Numbered from the stretch's first letter, positions 53,029-63,329 are shown. The stretch is DNA of 64,000 nt from Flavobacterium chungbukense (GCF_020805785.1 NZ_JAJGZV010000003.1:186001-250000), one strand, 5' to 3'. Notes: a model not told the origin generated them from the sequence alone. Numbers and translations are program-made.

Positions 53029-54141
53029 ATGGGTTTCAAAACTAAAATACGTTTTCTGCATAAATGGCTCGGATTAATTTCTGGGCTAATTGTTTTTATA
53101 ATCAGTGTTACGGGCTGTATTTTCTGTTTTCATGATGAAATAAAAGACATTACACGAAAAGAATGGCGTTTGGTTGAAGCTCAAAACAAACCATTTCTTC
53201 TTCCTTCCGTTTTAGAAGAAAAAGCAAAAGAAATTGTTCCGAAGAATAAAGTAAGTATGGTTTCTTATTATGGGAAAAACCGTTCTGCAATTGTCTACAC
53301 GTATTCTGATTCTGAAAACTTATATCTGTATTTTAATCCGTACTCCGGAAAATATTTAAAAACAGAAAATCCGAAAACCGATTTTTTCATTATTGTTGAA
53401 TACATTCATTTGTACTTACTGCTTCCAGATTATATTGGAAAACATATTATTGGTGGTGCGACTATCCTTTTTATTCTTTTATTAATTTCTGGAATGGTCC
53501 AATGGTGGCCGAAAAAAAGATCTGATTTAAAAAGAAGTTTTACCATAAAATGGTCCGCCAAATGGCGTCGCGTGAATTATGATTGGCATAATACTTCTGG
53601 CTTTTACATTTCCATTATTGCCTTAATTTTAGCCATAACTGGGCTTACCTTTACGTACGAATGGGTTGGGGACGGAATTTATAAATCCGTTAATTTTGGA
53701 GGAGACAAAGCTTTGGAAACTAAACTTCCTGTTGTTGACACCACAAAATTCAAAATAAATGCTACAAAAGCAATTGATCTTGCATTTATTCAAACTAAAA
53801 AACTGCAACCAAATGCAGAAATGATGTTTGTTTTAATTCCGCAGCAAAAAGGTAATATTATCAGTACAGGCGCATATCCGCATACGTTACGATATGATCA
53901 TCAAAGCAATTATTACTTTCATCCAAATGATGGAAAACTACTTCAGAAACAACCTTTTGAAAATAAAAGTTTCGGTTTGCAAGTAGTAGAAATGAATTAT
54001 GGAATTCATACTGGTCAAGTATTAGATTTACCGGGAAAAATTATTGCTTTTATCGTCAGTTTATTTGCTGCGGCACTTCCTGTAACAGGATTTATAATTT
54101 GGTATGGAAGAAATTTCAAAAGCAAAAAAATTAAAGCATAA
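53029..54141 (+). CDS. PepSY-associated membrane protein, 370 aa
   Basis: Four membrane segments: residues 13-34 (WLGLISGLIVFIISVTGCIFCF), about 143-160, about 190-210 and a C-terminal one (IIAFIVSLFAAALPVTGFIIWYGRNF). His motifs LHKWLG, YDWHNTSGFY and NYGIHTGQV match the classic PepSY_TM family. Second such protein in the locus; it starts after the repeat at 52851-52923, so probably has its own promoter. Likely paired reductase of ferric siderophore. Confidence 0.82.
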   Translation: MGFKTKIRFLHKWLGLISGLIVFIISVTGCIFCFHDEIKDITRKEWRLVEAQNKPFLLPSVLEEKAKEIVPKNKVSMVSYYGKNRSAIVYTYSDSENLYLYFNPYSGKYLKTENPKTDFFIIVEYIHLYLLLPDYIGKHIIGGATILFILLLISGMVQWWPKKRSDLKRSFTIKWSAKWRRVNYDWHNTSGFYISIIALILAITGLTFTYEWVGDGIYKSVNFGGDKALETKLPVVDTTKFKINATKAIDLAFIQTKKLQPNAEMMFVLIPQQKGNIISTGAYPHTLRYDHQSNYYFHPNDGKLLQKQPFENKSFGLQVVEMNYGIHTGQVLDLPGKIIAFIVSLFAAALPVTGFIIWYGRNFKSKKIKA

Positions 54142-54143
54142 AA

Positions 54144-54167
54144 AAACCGTCCTTAAAAGAACGGTTT
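54144..54167. terminator. Terminator between PepSY and MORN-like genes
   Basis: Arms AAACCGT / ACGGTTT around a ten-base loop, flanked by A and T runs, serving convergent genes. Confidence 0.6.
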
Positions 54168-54191
54168 AATTTATCTAAGAAATATTCTTAA

Positions 54192-54539
54192 TTAGTTTCT
54201 GTTGGCAACAGCATTTTTTTGGATATTCTTAACTGAACTCACTTTACTGTCAGCGTAAGCTACTTCGGTAAGATTTTTTTCATTGAAAAACATCCATTTT
54301 CCAGTTTTTAATCCCTCAGTATATTCACCTTCTACAGTTTTATTCCCTCTTTCATCATAAGATACCCAAACACCGTCCAATTTCCCATCTTTAAAAAAGC
54401 CTTCCTGTTGTATTTTACCATTGTTATAATAATAAGTAGCTTTTACTTTATTTCCAACAGTTTCTAACTCAGGTTTACCTTCTTGTGCTGATAAAATTCC
54501 AGAGAATAACACAGCCGCTAAAATCACACACTTTTTCAT
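54192..54539 (-). CDS. MORN-repeat / YwqK-like secreted protein
   Basis: 115 residues: signal peptide ending SAQ, then three MORN-like units (YYYNNGKIQQEGFFKDGKLDG, WVSYDERGNKTVEGEYTEGL, KTGKWMFFNEKN). Such domains are annotated as YwqK-family antitoxin-like, but no toxin gene is next to it. Exported, probably structural. Function unknown. Confidence 0.75.
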   Translation of the reverse strand: MKKCVILAAVLFSGILSAQEGKPELETVGNKVKATYYYNNGKIQQEGFFKDGKLDGVWVSYDERGNKTVEGEYTEGLKTGKWMFFNEKNLTEVAYADSKVSSVKNIQKNAVANRN

Positions 54540-54667
54540 ATCTTTAGGTATTAAATGTTATCAAATTGTTATCAAATATAGTTAATAGTTTACATTAAAA
54601 AAACTTTTACTTAACAATTTGATAACATTGAGTAAAAACTTAACATTGGAAAAGTAGATAAAACGAA

Positions 54668-54693
54668 AAAACCAGCGCTAAAGCACTGGTTTT
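54668..54693 (-). terminator. Terminator of TlpA-like gene
   Basis: Stem AAAACCAGCGC / GCACTGGTTTT (one G-U pair) with a four-base loop, downstream of the oxidoreductase on its strand. Confidence 0.7.
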
Positions 54694-54750
54694 ACTGGTA
54701 TTTTATAAAAAACTGAAATTAACGATAACGTTGTAAATTTCGTAAATATT

Positions 54751-55746
54751 TTAGTTCAATAAAGCGCTAAGTTGTTTATCTAACTCAGCATCAGATGGTC
54801 TAGGAGCATCAGATTTAACAATATTTCCTTGTGGATCGATCAAAATAAATCTTGGAATTCCGGTTACGCCATAATTCATAACAAATTCAGATTCCCAATC
54901 TTTATCAGCAAAAAGCTGTATTCCGCCAAGATGCTTATCGGTTACAAATTTTTTCCATTTTTCATTGTCTTTCAACTTATCGATAGAAATACTCACGAAT
55001 TCAATATTTTTTCCATGGTATTTTTCTTCAATCTTTTGCAAGTATGGAATTTCAGCTCTACAAGGCGCGCACCAAGTAGCCCAAAGATCAATGTAAACAT
55101 ATTTTCCTTTCAAGTCAGAAAGCTTTGTTTTTCCGCCTTTAAAATTTTCATAGTCAAAACCAGGAGATGGTTTTCCAATCATTTTATTTGCTTTAGCAAC
55201 TCTCTCATAATCTTCTGTTGCATATTGGTGGAAACTTTCAAAGCTACGTTTTAAAGCAGCTTTAAATTCAGGATCGAAATCACCTTTCTCAAGACTTTCT
55301 GTGTCCTTTTTTAATTTCGTATCCAATAAAACCGCAAACTCTCCTTCCTCTTTTTTGAAAGCATCATTCTGAAAAGTTTCATCTCTTAAAGCTTGCTGCG
55401 CTAAAAAATTACTTTCATTTACACCTTTACCTTTATATACAATCGTTTCATCAAATTCTTTGGCATTCATTGTTAGATTAACTTCAGAATTTGGTTTCAA
55501 ATAAAGATTTGAAGATTCTTTTCCATCAGAAAACATATAAAATCCCTTTGGAGCATCAAAAGTTGCAGCAAAAATTCCTTTTTTATCAATTGGAATTACT
55601 TGTTTAAAATTATCTCTTCCTTTAATAGTTAACGTATCACTATTTCTATTTTCGATTTTAGCAGTGAATTTAATCGAATTAGCGCTTTGTCCTATAACGT
55701 TCAAAGCATTAAAAATTACCAAACCAGCAACAAAAAGTTTCTTCAT
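54751..55746 (-). CDS. TlpA-like thiol-disulfide oxidoreductase with DUF4369-type N-terminus
   Basis: 331 residues: signal peptide (MKKLFVAGLVIFNALNVIGQ), an N-terminal beta-sandwich (about 25-115, DUF4369-like), helical linker, and thioredoxin domain (about 190-331) with redox motif WATWCAPCRAEIPYL and cis-Pro segment VTGIPRFILID. Acts in the periplasm, likely reducing or isomerising disulfides, for example in cytochrome c maturation. Partner unknown. Confidence 0.88.
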   Translation of the reverse strand: MKKLFVAGLVIFNALNVIGQSANSIKFTAKIENRNSDTLTIKGRDNFKQVIPIDKKGIFAATFDAPKGFYMFSDGKESSNLYLKPNSEVNLTMNAKEFDETIVYKGKGVNESNFLAQQALRDETFQNDAFKKEEGEFAVLLDTKLKKDTESLEKGDFDPEFKAALKRSFESFHQYATEDYERVAKANKMIGKPSPGFDYENFKGGKTKLSDLKGKYVYIDLWATWCAPCRAEIPYLQKIEEKYHGKNIEFVSISIDKLKDNEKWKKFVTDKHLGGIQLFADKDWESEFVMNYGVTGIPRFILIDPQGNIVKSDAPRPSDAELDKQLSALLN

Positions 55747-55877
55747 GGATATTATTATTTGTTTTTTAGAGAATCAAAACTAAAAAATTAAAGCTTCGAA
55801 ATTTCACAATTAACAATTTATTTGAAATTATTATGCATCAACTTATCACTTTACTATATTAATTTGAATTTTGTGTT

Positions 55878-55885
55878 TACTTTTG
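55878..55885 (+). promoter_or_regulatory. -7 box of aspS
   Basis: TACTTTTG, 18 bases before the aspS ATG. No well-spaced -33 box seen. Confidence 0.45.
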
Positions 55886-55903
55886 CAGTCTAAAATTTAG
55901 ATC

Positions 55904-57655
55904 ATGTATAGAAGTCATAATTGCGGCGAACTAAATGCCTCAAATATTAATACGGAAGTTACACTAGCGGGATGGGTACAAAAATCACGCGATAAAGGAT
56001 TTATGAACTGGGTTGACTTACGTGACCGTTACGGAATTACACAACTTATTTTTGACGAAAGCCGTACCGATAAAACTGTTTTTGAATTGGCAAAAACTCT
56101 AGGAAGAGAATTTGTAATTCAAGTAAAAGGAACTGTTATTGAGCGTGAAGCAAAAAACAAAAACATTTCTACTGGTGAAATCGAAATTTTAGTTTCTGAA
56201 TTGACTATTCTAAACACCGCTTTAACGCCTCCATTTACTATTGAAGATGAAACGGACGGTGGTGAAGATATCAGAATGAAATATCGTTATTTAGATATCC
56301 GTAGAAATCCAGTAAAAAATAGCTTATTATTCCGTCACAAAGTGGCAATGGAAGTTCGTAAATATTTATCTGATTTAGATTTCTGCGAAGTTGAAACTCC
56401 TTATTTAATCAAATCGACTCCAGAAGGAGCAAGAGATTTCGTTGTACCAAGTCGTATGAACGAAGGTCAGTTTTATGCATTACCGCAATCTCCACAAACT
56501 TTCAAACAACTTTTGATGGTTGGTGGAATGGATAAATATTTCCAAATCGTGAAATGTTTCCGTGATGAAGATTTGCGTGCAGACCGTCAGCCTGAGTTTA
56601 CTCAAATTGACTGCGAAATGGCATTTGTGGAACAAGAAGACATTTTGAATGTTTTTGAAGGTTTGACAAGACATTTATTGAAAGAAATCAAAGGTATCGA
56701 AGTAGATAAATTCCCAAGAATTACTTACGACTATGCTATGAAAACATACGGAAATGACAAACCGGACATTCGTTTCGGAATGAAGTTTGGCGAATTGAAC
56801 GAATTTGCACAGCACAAAGAATTCCCAGTTTTCAATACAGCAGAATTAGTTGTCGGAATCGCAGTTCCTGGAGCAGGAAATTATACTCGTAAAGAAATTG
56901 ACGGATTAATTGACTGGGTAAAACGTCCGCAAGTTGGAGCATCTGGAATGGTCTACGTAAAATGCAACGAAGACGGAACATACAAATCATCTGTAGATAA
57001 ATTCTACGATCAAGATGATTTGACAAATTGGGCAAAAGCAACAGAAGCAAATCCTGGCGATATGATTTTTGTACTTTCTGGTCCTGCAAATAAAACTCGT
57101 GCACAGCTTTCTGCACTTCGTATGGAATTAGCAACTCGTTTAGGATTACGTAAACCTGAAGAATTTGCTCCATTATGGGTTGTAGATTTCCCGTTATTGG
57201 AATTGGACGAAGAAAGCGGCCGTTATCACGCTATGCACCATCCCTTTACTTCTCCAAAACCAGAAGACATGGCTTTGTTAGAAACAGAACCAGGAAAAGT
57301 TCGTGCAAATGCTTACGATATGGTGTTGAATGGAAATGAAATTGGTGGTGGATCAATTCGTATTCACGATAAAGCAACACAACAATTAATGTTCAAATAT
57401 TTAGGATTTACCGAAGAAGAAGCAAAAGCACAATTTGGTTTCTTAATGGACGCTTTTCAATTTGGAGCTCCGCCACACGGAGGATTAGCATTTGGATTGG
57501 ACAGATTAGTTGCTATTCTAGGCGGTCAAGAAACCATCAGAGATTTTATTGCTTTCCCAAAAAACAATTCTGGGCGTGATGTTATGATTGATGCACCAGC
57601 TGCAATTGATGATGCTCAATTAAAAGAATTGCACATTAAAATCGATTCTATTTAA
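55904..57655 (+). CDS. aspS: Aspartyl-tRNA synthetase
   Basis: 583-residue class II synthetase charging tRNA-Asp. N-terminal anticodon-binding OB fold ([34 protein letters not shown], residues 20-53), motif 1 region, motif 2 [18 protein letters not shown] (about 216-233), a bacterial insertion domain (about 290-420), and motif 3 [16 protein letters not shown] (about 525-540). Length is normal for the bacterial enzyme. Single-gene unit with terminator. Confidence 0.97.
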   Translation: MYRSHNCGELNASNINTEVTLAGWVQKSRDKGFMNWVDLRDRYGITQLIFDESRTDKTVFELAKTLGREFVIQVKGTVIEREAKNKNISTGEIEILVSELTILNTALTPPFTIEDETDGGEDIRMKYRYLDIRRNPVKNSLLFRHKVAMEVRKYLSDLDFCEVETPYLIKSTPEGARDFVVPSRMNEGQFYALPQSPQTFKQLLMVGGMDKYFQIVKCFRDEDLRADRQPEFTQIDCEMAFVEQEDILNVFEGLTRHLLKEIKGIEVDKFPRITYDYAMKTYGNDKPDIRFGMKFGELNEFAQHKEFPVFNTAELVVGIAVPGAGNYTRKEIDGLIDWVKRPQVGASGMVYVKCNEDGTYKSSVDKFYDQDDLTNWAKATEANPGDMIFVLSGPANKTRAQLSALRMELATRLGLRKPEEFAPLWVVDFPLLELDEESGRYHAMHHPFTSPKPEDMALLETEPGKVRANAYDMVLNGNEIGGGSIRIHDKATQQLMFKYLGFTEEEAKAQFGFLMDAFQFGAPPHGGLAFGLDRLVAILGGQETIRDFIAFPKNNSGRDVMIDAPAAIDDAQLKELHIKIDSI

Positions 57656-57680
57656 GATAAAATCTTAAAAAAAAGTATAA

Positions 57681-57710
57681 AAAAGCGGCTGAAAATTCTC
57701 AGTCGCTTTT
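57681..57710 (+). terminator. Terminator of aspS
   Basis: Stem AAAAGCGGCTGA / TCAGTCGCTTTT (one G-U pair), loop AAAATT-like, T run following. Confidence 0.8.
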
Positions 57711-57906
57711 TTTCTGTCAAAAAATGAAGAAATAATCTTAAAATTTTCGTTTTTCGCAATATGAAATTCCTACAAATTAAATTTTTTAATATTCTTACAA
57801 TTAATGATTCTTAAATTATCGTATTTCATATAAAATTTGATGCAATAAACCACGTAAAAACACTGGAAATCAATAATTTTTACAAAAAATTAACACGTAC
57901 ATGTCT

Positions 57907-57933
57907 TTTGTATGATTTTATATGTTACATTTG
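57907..57933 (+). promoter_or_regulatory. Promoter of cold-shock gene
   Basis: TTTG at 57907-57910 and TACATTTG at 57926-57933, 15 bases apart, 29 bases before the ATG. Confidence 0.55.
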
Positions 57934-57962
57934 TTTTATTATAAATTATTATTACAATTACA

Positions 57963-58157
57963 ATGCGTACAGGTACAGTAAAATTTTTCAATGAGTCTAA
58001 AGGTTATGGATTCATTACAGACGAAGAAACAGGAAAGGACATCTTCGTTCACGCTTCAGGAATTAACGCGGAAGAATTACGCGAAGGTGACCGTGTAAGC
58101 TACGAAGAAGAAGAAGGAAGAAAAGGGAAAGTTGCTGCTAAAGTAGCAGTAATCTAA
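57963..58157 (+). CDS. Cold-shock-domain RNA chaperone
   Basis: 64-residue single cold-shock domain with both RNA-binding motifs: KGYGFI (RNP1, residues 13-18) and DIFVHAS (RNP2, 26-32). The C-terminus is highly acidic (YEEEEGRKG) before VAAKV. Binds single-stranded RNA/DNA and melts structures. Own promoter and terminator; a member of the CspA family. Confidence 0.93.
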   Translation: MRTGTVKFFNESKGYGFITDEETGKDIFVHASGINAEELREGDRVSYEEEEGRKGKVAAKVAVI

Positions 58158-58204
58158 GAAAAATATAGCAATTTATTTTTTTTGCCTCTGAATGGTCTCA
58201 GAAG

Positions 58205-58234
58205 ACGTCCCGAAGTATCGGGACGTTTTTTTTT
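58205..58234 (+). terminator. Terminator of cold-shock gene
   Basis: Perfect stem ACGTCCCGA / TCGGGACGT with AGTA loop and a nine-base T run. Confidence 0.9.
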
Positions 58235-58336
58235 GGACAAATCTTAAAAAAATATTAAAATACCCTCATGTTATTTATAATCAATAAAAATTAGGCATAA
58301 ACGCAGTTTCGCACCCTACTTAAAACCTTTTTTAGC

Positions 58337-58367
58337 TTGTGTTTTACAGAGTTCCAAGTTATCTTTG
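58337..58367 (+). promoter_or_regulatory. Promoter of nuo operon
   Basis: TTG at 58337-58339, 20 bases, TATCTTTG at 58360-58367, 32 bases before the nuoA ATG chosen. Confidence 0.6.
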
Positions 58368-58399
58368 TGGCTCATTTTTTAAGTATAAAACCGAAGTTT

Positions 58400-58765
58400 A
58401 TGCAATCCGATCAATACAGTTACATTCCTATTTTAATGCAGTTTATTCTAGCTGTTGGTTTTGTGGTAGGAACAATCATTATCTCTGGAAAATTAGGCCC
58501 TAAAAGAAACTCTGAAGTTAAAGATAAAAACTTCGAATGTGGTATCGAATCTGTTGGTAACGCCCGTATTCCTTTTTCTGTAAAATATTTCCTTGTTGCC
58601 ATTTTGTTCGTATTGTTTGACGTAGAGGTAATTTTCCTTTATCCTTGGGCAGTAAACTTCAAAGATTTAGGAATTGAAGGAATGTTAAAAATGATCGTTT
58701 TCATGTCTTTACTTTTGATTGGTTTTTTCTACATCATCAAAAAGAAGGCATTAGAGTGGGAATAA
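58400..58765 (+). CDS. nuoA: NADH-quinone oxidoreductase subunit A
   Basis: 121 residues, three membrane spans. The conserved loop FECGIESVGNARIPFSVKYFLVAILFVLFDVEVIFLYPW-type region (residues about 46-85) carries the Cys at the quinone-channel loop and the Glu/Asp of the second span. ATG 58400 chosen by promoter position and family length; the frame is open upstream to 58337. First of the nuo genes in this window. Confidence 0.95.
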   Translation: MQSDQYSYIPILMQFILAVGFVVGTIIISGKLGPKRNSEVKDKNFECGIESVGNARIPFSVKYFLVAILFVLFDVEVIFLYPWAVNFKDLGIEGMLKMIVFMSLLLIGFFYIIKKKALEWE

Positions 58766-58778
58766 TTAGAGATTTTAG

Positions 58779-58919
58779 ATTTTAGATTTCTGATTTTAGA
58801 TTTAACCGATTTAGAATTAAAATTTAAAATTTAATCCTCAACAAAAAATTGATTTAAAAAATTGATTTTACTTTTTAAGATTTCAAAAAATCTAAAATCT
58901 AAAATCAGAAATCTAAAAT
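58779..58919. repeat. 25-bp inverted repeat spanning the nuoA-nuoB spacer
   Basis: ATTTTAGATTTCTGATTTTAG... (58779-58803) and its exact complement (58895-58919) are 91 bases apart. The right arm ends three bases before the nuoB ATG, so a folded message would hide the nuoB start. Confidence 0.75.
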
Positions 58920-58922
58920 AAA

Positions 58923-59471
58923 ATGAGCGATTCAAAAGTAAATATGGTTGCACCGCCAGAAGGAGTTACTGGTGAAGGTTTCTTCGCTACAAAACTTAGT
59001 GATGTTGTTGGTTTAGCAAGAGCTAACTCATTATGGCCGCTTCCTTTCGCGACTTCATGCTGTGGTATCGAATTCATGGCAACAATGGCATCTCATTACG
59101 ATTTAGCTCGATTTGGTTCTGAGCGTGTGAGTTTCTCTCCTCGTCAGGCAGATATGTTATTAGTAATGGGAACTATTTCAAAAAAAATGGCTCCGATTTT
59201 AAGACAAGTTTACGAACAAATGGCTGAACCTCGCTGGGTTATCGCTGTTGGAGCTTGCGCTTCTTCAGGAGGTATTTTTGATACTTATTCTGTTTTACAA
59301 GGAATTGACAAAGTAATTCCTGTTGACGTATATGTACCAGGTTGCCCGCCAAGACCAGAACAAATTGTAGACGGAGTAATGAGACTTCAAGACTTGGTGA
59401 AAAGCGAATCTGTGAGACGCAGAAGCTCACCAGAATACCAAGAATTATTAGCTTCATATAATATCTCATAA
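58923..59471 (+). CDS. nuoB: NADH-quinone oxidoreductase subunit B
   Basis: 182 residues of the PSST-type subunit carrying cluster N2. Cluster ligands are in [12 protein letters not shown] (tandem Cys), VGACASSGG and [13 protein letters not shown]. The rest ([30 protein letters not shown]) is standard. The stop is one base before the nuoC ATG. Confidence 0.97.
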   Translation: MSDSKVNMVAPPEGVTGEGFFATKLSDVVGLARANSLWPLPFATSCCGIEFMATMASHYDLARFGSERVSFSPRQADMLLVMGTISKKMAPILRQVYEQMAEPRWVIAVGACASSGGIFDTYSVLQGIDKVIPVDVYVPGCPPRPEQIVDGVMRLQDLVKSESVRRRSSPEYQELLASYNIS

Positions 59472-59472
59472 G

Positions 59473-59994
59473 ATGGCCTTAGAAAACACCCTGATTCAAG
59501 ATAAACTTACTGAAACATTTAATAACGATGTTTTCAACTTCCAGCAAGAAAGTGATATTTTTTCTTTAGAAGCTTCTGCTGATAAAATTACAGCATTGAT
59601 TCTATTTCTTAAAAATGATTCAGAATTAAAATTTCATTTCTTAACTGACTTATGTGGTATTCATTACCCAGATAATGAGAGTGAACGTCAGTTTGCAGTA
59701 GTTTACCACTTGCATAACTGGTACGAAAACAAAAGATTAAAAATCAAAGTTTTCTTAAATGGTGAAAAACCAGAAATTAAATCAGTTTCAAATATTTTCT
59801 TGTCTTCTAACTGGATGGAAAGAGAAACATTCGATTTTTTTGGGATTAACTTTATTGGACATCCTCAATTGAAACGTATTTTGAATATGGATGAAATGCA
59901 GTCACACCCAATGAGAAAAGAATTCCCAATGGAAGACAGCGGAAGAACGGACAAAGACGACAGATTCTTTGGAAGAACAACAACAAATTGCTAA
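59473..59994 (+). CDS. nuoC: NADH-quinone oxidoreductase subunit C
   Basis: 173 residues of the 30-kDa subunit. Family motif ERETFDFFGINFIGHPQLKRILNMDEMQSHPMRKEFP (about 116-152) is intact. It is separate from nuoD here, not a fused NuoCD as in E. coli. Linker subunit of the peripheral arm. Confidence 0.95.
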   Translation: MALENTLIQDKLTETFNNDVFNFQQESDIFSLEASADKITALILFLKNDSELKFHFLTDLCGIHYPDNESERQFAVVYHLHNWYENKRLKIKVFLNGEKPEIKSVSNIFLSSNWMERETFDFFGINFIGHPQLKRILNMDEMQSHPMRKEFPMEDSGRTDKDDRFFGRTTTNC

Positions 59995-60015
59995 AAAATA
60001 ATTCAACATTATAAA

Positions 60016-61254
60016 ATGTCAGAACTATTATTACCACCAGAGCATCGCTATGCTAAAATAATTAAGGAGAGACTAAACGAAGACGGAAGCGAACTTTCTG
60101 TACTGAATTTAGGTCCGACACACCCTGCTACACACGGTATTTTCCAAAATATCCTGTTAATGGATGGTGAGAAAATTCTTGAGGCTGAACCCACAATTGG
60201 TTACATCCACAGAGCATTCGAAAAAATTGCCGAAAATCGTCCTTTTTATCAAATTACACCTCTTACAGATCGTATGAACTATTGCTCCTCTCCTATTAAT
60301 AATATGGGATGGTGGATGACAGTAGAAAAACTATTAGGAGTTGAAGTTCCTAAAAGAGCGCAATATCTAAGAGTTATCGTTATGGAGCTGGCTCGTATTA
60401 CCGACCATATTATCTGTAACGGGATTTTAGGTGTTGATACTGGTGCGTATACTGGTTTCTTATACGTTTTTCAATTTAGAGAAAAAATCTACGAAATCTA
60501 CGAAGAAATTTGTGGAGCTCGTTTGACTACAAATATGGGAAGAATTGGTGGTTTTGAAAGAGACTGGTCTCCAGAAGTTTTCAAAAAACTAGATAAATTC
60601 CTAGAAGAATTCCCTCCAGTTTGGGAAGAATTCCAAAACCTTTTCGAGAGAAATAGAATTTTCCTTGATAGAACTGTAAATGTAGGTGGAATCACTGCCG
60701 AAAAAGCTATGGCTTACGGATTTACAGGTCCAAACTTACGTGCCGCTGGAGTTGATTATGACGTACGTGTTGCACAACCTTACTCATCTTACGAAGATTT
60801 CGATTTTATTGTTCCTGTTGGAAAATCAGGAGATACTTACGATCGTTTCTGTGTTCGTAATGCTGAAGTTTGGGAAAGTTTAAGCATTATTCGTCAGGCA
60901 TTAGAAAAAATGCCTCCAGGAAACGAATATCATGCTGAAGTTCCAGATTACTACCTTCCTCCAAAAGAAGATGTTTATACTTCTATGGAATCTTTAATTT
61001 ATCACTTTAAGATTGTAATGGGAGAAGTTCCTGTACCAGTTGCAGAAATCTACCACCCAGTTGAAGGAGGAAATGGAGAAATCGGTTTCTATTTAGTAAC
61101 AGACGGAAGTAGAACTCCATATAGATTACATTTCAGAAGACCATGCTTTATTTATTATCAAGCATTCCCAGAAATGATTAAAGGCGCGATGCTTTCAGAT
61201 GCAATTATCATCCTTTCAAGTTTGAATGTAATTGCAGGAGAACTAGACGCCTAA
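60016..61254 (+). CDS. nuoD: NADH-quinone oxidoreductase subunit D
   Basis: 412 residues of the 49-kDa subunit that helps form the quinone site. Motifs: [23 protein letters not shown] (residues about 29-51), [30 protein letters not shown] and near the end [25 protein letters not shown]. Starts 21 bases after nuoC. Confidence 0.97.
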   Translation: MSELLLPPEHRYAKIIKERLNEDGSELSVLNLGPTHPATHGIFQNILLMDGEKILEAEPTIGYIHRAFEKIAENRPFYQITPLTDRMNYCSSPINNMGWWMTVEKLLGVEVPKRAQYLRVIVMELARITDHIICNGILGVDTGAYTGFLYVFQFREKIYEIYEEICGARLTTNMGRIGGFERDWSPEVFKKLDKFLEEFPPVWEEFQNLFERNRIFLDRTVNVGGITAEKAMAYGFTGPNLRAAGVDYDVRVAQPYSSYEDFDFIVPVGKSGDTYDRFCVRNAEVWESLSIIRQALEKMPPGNEYHAEVPDYYLPPKEDVYTSMESLIYHFKIVMGEVPVPVAEIYHPVEGGNGEIGFYLVTDGSRTPYRLHFRRPCFIYYQAFPEMIKGAMLSDAIIILSSLNVIAGELDA

Positions 61255-61333
61255 AATAAATTTAGATTTTAGAAGATAAAATTTAGATTAAAAAATTTGT
61301 GCCTTTGCGCCTTTGTGGCAAAACAAGAATAAA

Positions 61334-61864
61334 ATGGAAAGAAAACATTACAAACAAGAAATAAACATGACTGAGGCATTGATGAATCGCATCAATGAAT
61401 TGATTAGTCATTATCCTGAGGGCAAACAAAAATCGGCTTTATTGCCTGTTTTGCACGAAGTTCAGGATGCACACAACAACTGGCTTAGTATTGAATTGCA
61501 AGATAAAGTTGCCGAGATTCTTCAGATAAAACCGATCGAGGTTTATGAGGTGGTTACTTTCTACACGATGTTCAACCAGAAGCCAATTGGTAAGTATATG
61601 TTTGAATTTTGCCAGACTTCTTGCTGTTGTTTAAACGGAGCCGAAAATTTAATGGATTACACTTCTGAAAAATTAGGCATTAAAATGGGCGAAACAACCG
61701 CAGACGGAATGTTTACCATTGCTGGTGTAGAGTGCTTAGGTGCTTGTGGATACGCTCCAATGATGCAGTTGGGCGATTTCTACAAAGAGAAATTGACAGA
61801 AGAAAAGATCGATCGGTTAATCGCTGATTGTAAAGAGGATAAAATAATATTACACGATAAATAA
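61334..61864 (+). CDS. nuoE: NADH-quinone oxidoreductase subunit E
   Basis: 176 residues of the 24-kDa subunit with the [2Fe-2S] cluster N1a. Ligand motifs are FEFCQTSCCCLNGAENL and VECLGACGYAPMM; the first contains an extra run of three Cys, of which two fit the standard positions. ATG 61334 is favoured over 61313 because the earlier one falls in the repeat-like spacer (GCCTTTGCGCCTTTG). Confidence 0.93.
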   Translation: MERKHYKQEINMTEALMNRINELISHYPEGKQKSALLPVLHEVQDAHNNWLSIELQDKVAEILQIKPIEVYEVVTFYTMFNQKPIGKYMFEFCQTSCCCLNGAENLMDYTSEKLGIKMGETTADGMFTIAGVECLGACGYAPMMQLGDFYKEKLTEEKIDRLIADCKEDKIILHDK

Positions 61865-61865
61865 G

Positions 61866-63236
61866 ATGTCACAAAAAATATTATTAGATAAAATCAATAT
61901 TCCTGGAATCAAAACCTACGAAGTTTATCGTCAAAATGGCGGATATGCTTCTGTAGAAAAAGCTTTAAAAACACTTACTCCAGACGAAGTTACAGAAGAA
62001 GTAAAAAAATCAGGATTACGTGGTCGTGGTGGTGCAGGTTTCCCTGCCGGAATGAAATGGAGTTTTATTGATAAAAAATCAGGAAGACCGAGACACTTAG
62101 TTTGTAACGCAGACGAATCTGAGCCTGGAACATTCAAAGATAGATTTTTGATGGAATACATCCCTCACTTATTGATCGAAGGAATGATTACATCAAGTTA
62201 CGCTTTGGGTGCCAACCTATCTTACATCTACATTCGTGGAGAATACATGTGGGTTTTCAAAATTTTAGAAAGAGCGATCGCCGAAGCAAAAGCTGCCGGA
62301 TGGTTAGGAAAAAATATATTAGGAACAGGTTATGATCTTGAACTTCACGTTCATTGTGGAGCTGGAGCGTATATCTGTGGAGAAGAGACAGCATTAATCG
62401 AATCATTGGAAGGTAAAAGAGGAAACCCTCGTATTAAACCACCTTTCCCAGCAGTTTCTGGTCTTTGGGCAAATCCAACTGTGGTAAACAATGTTGAAAC
62501 AATTGCGACTGTGCCGTGGATTGTAAACAATTCTGGAGATGATTATGCTAAAATTGGTATTGGACGTTCTACTGGAACTAAATTAATTTCTGCTTCAGGT
62601 CACATCAAAAATCCAGGTGTTTACGAAATTGAATTAGGTTTAAGTGTTGACGAATTCATGAATTCTGATGAATATTTAGGAGGAATGTCTTCAAGCCGTC
62701 CATTAAAAGCATTTGTACCAGGAGGTTCTTCTGTACCGATTTTACCAGCTGAATTGATTTTCAAAACAGCAAACGGCGAAGACAGATTAATGACTTACGA
62801 ATCTTTAAGTGATGGTGGTTTTGCTACTGGATCTATGTTAGGTTCTGGAGGATTTATTGTTTATAACGATACAGCTTGTGTTGTTAGAAACACTTGGAAC
62901 TTTGCTCGTTTCTATCACCACGAATCTTGCGGACAATGTACACCTTGCCGTGAAGGAACAGGATGGTTAGAAAAAATCTTATGGAGAATCGAAAACGGTC
63001 AAGGCCGTGAAGAAGATATCGAATTATTGTGGAGCATTCAAAGTAAAATTGAAGGAAACACAATTTGTCCGCTTGGTGACGCTGCTTCTTGGCCAGTAGC
63101 TGCAGCAATTCGTCACTTTAGAGATGAGTTCGAATATCACGTTCGTTTCCCAGAAAAAATCAAAAATAGAGATCACTTTGTTGCTGAACCTTTTTCACAA
63201 GTAAAGCATTTAGTAGGCGGTAAAGTAATCGTATAA
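61866..63236 (+). CDS. nuoF: NADH-quinone oxidoreductase subunit F
   Basis: 456 residues of the 51-kDa subunit, where NADH is oxidised on FMN. Motifs: SGLRGRGGAGFPAGMKW (NADH/FMN Gly loop), CNADESEPGTFKDR, GAGAYICGEETALIESLEGKRG and the [4Fe-4S] ligands ESCGQCTPCREGTGW plus a later Cys in NTICPLGDAASWP. One base after nuoE, so translationally coupled. Confidence 0.97.
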   Translation: MSQKILLDKINIPGIKTYEVYRQNGGYASVEKALKTLTPDEVTEEVKKSGLRGRGGAGFPAGMKWSFIDKKSGRPRHLVCNADESEPGTFKDRFLMEYIPHLLIEGMITSSYALGANLSYIYIRGEYMWVFKILERAIAEAKAAGWLGKNILGTGYDLELHVHCGAGAYICGEETALIESLEGKRGNPRIKPPFPAVSGLWANPTVVNNVETIATVPWIVNNSGDDYAKIGIGRSTGTKLISASGHIKNPGVYEIELGLSVDEFMNSDEYLGGMSSSRPLKAFVPGGSSVPILPAELIFKTANGEDRLMTYESLSDGGFATGSMLGSGGFIVYNDTACVVRNTWNFARFYHHESCGQCTPCREGTGWLEKILWRIENGQGREEDIELLWSIQSKIEGNTICPLGDAASWPVAAAIRHFRDEFEYHVRFPEKIKNRDHFVAEPFSQVKHLVGGKVIV

Positions 63237-63329
63237 AAATAAAAAGCAGAAAGTTATAAAGTTCATAATGTTAAAAAGGACAGCAATTCTTTTCAATATT
63301 CCGACTTTCAACATTCAAATCATAAAGAG

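Larger units (their letters stand above)
57656..57962. other. 307-bp gap between aspS and cold-shock gene
   Basis: Holds the aspS terminator at 57681-57710 and, at its right end, the csp promoter at 57907-57933 with a short leader. The middle is AT-rich without reading frames. Confidence 0.7.

Noticed and set aside
54192..54539. Toxin-antitoxin pair
   Set aside because: The MORN/YwqK-like protein has a signal peptide and no toxin gene beside it.
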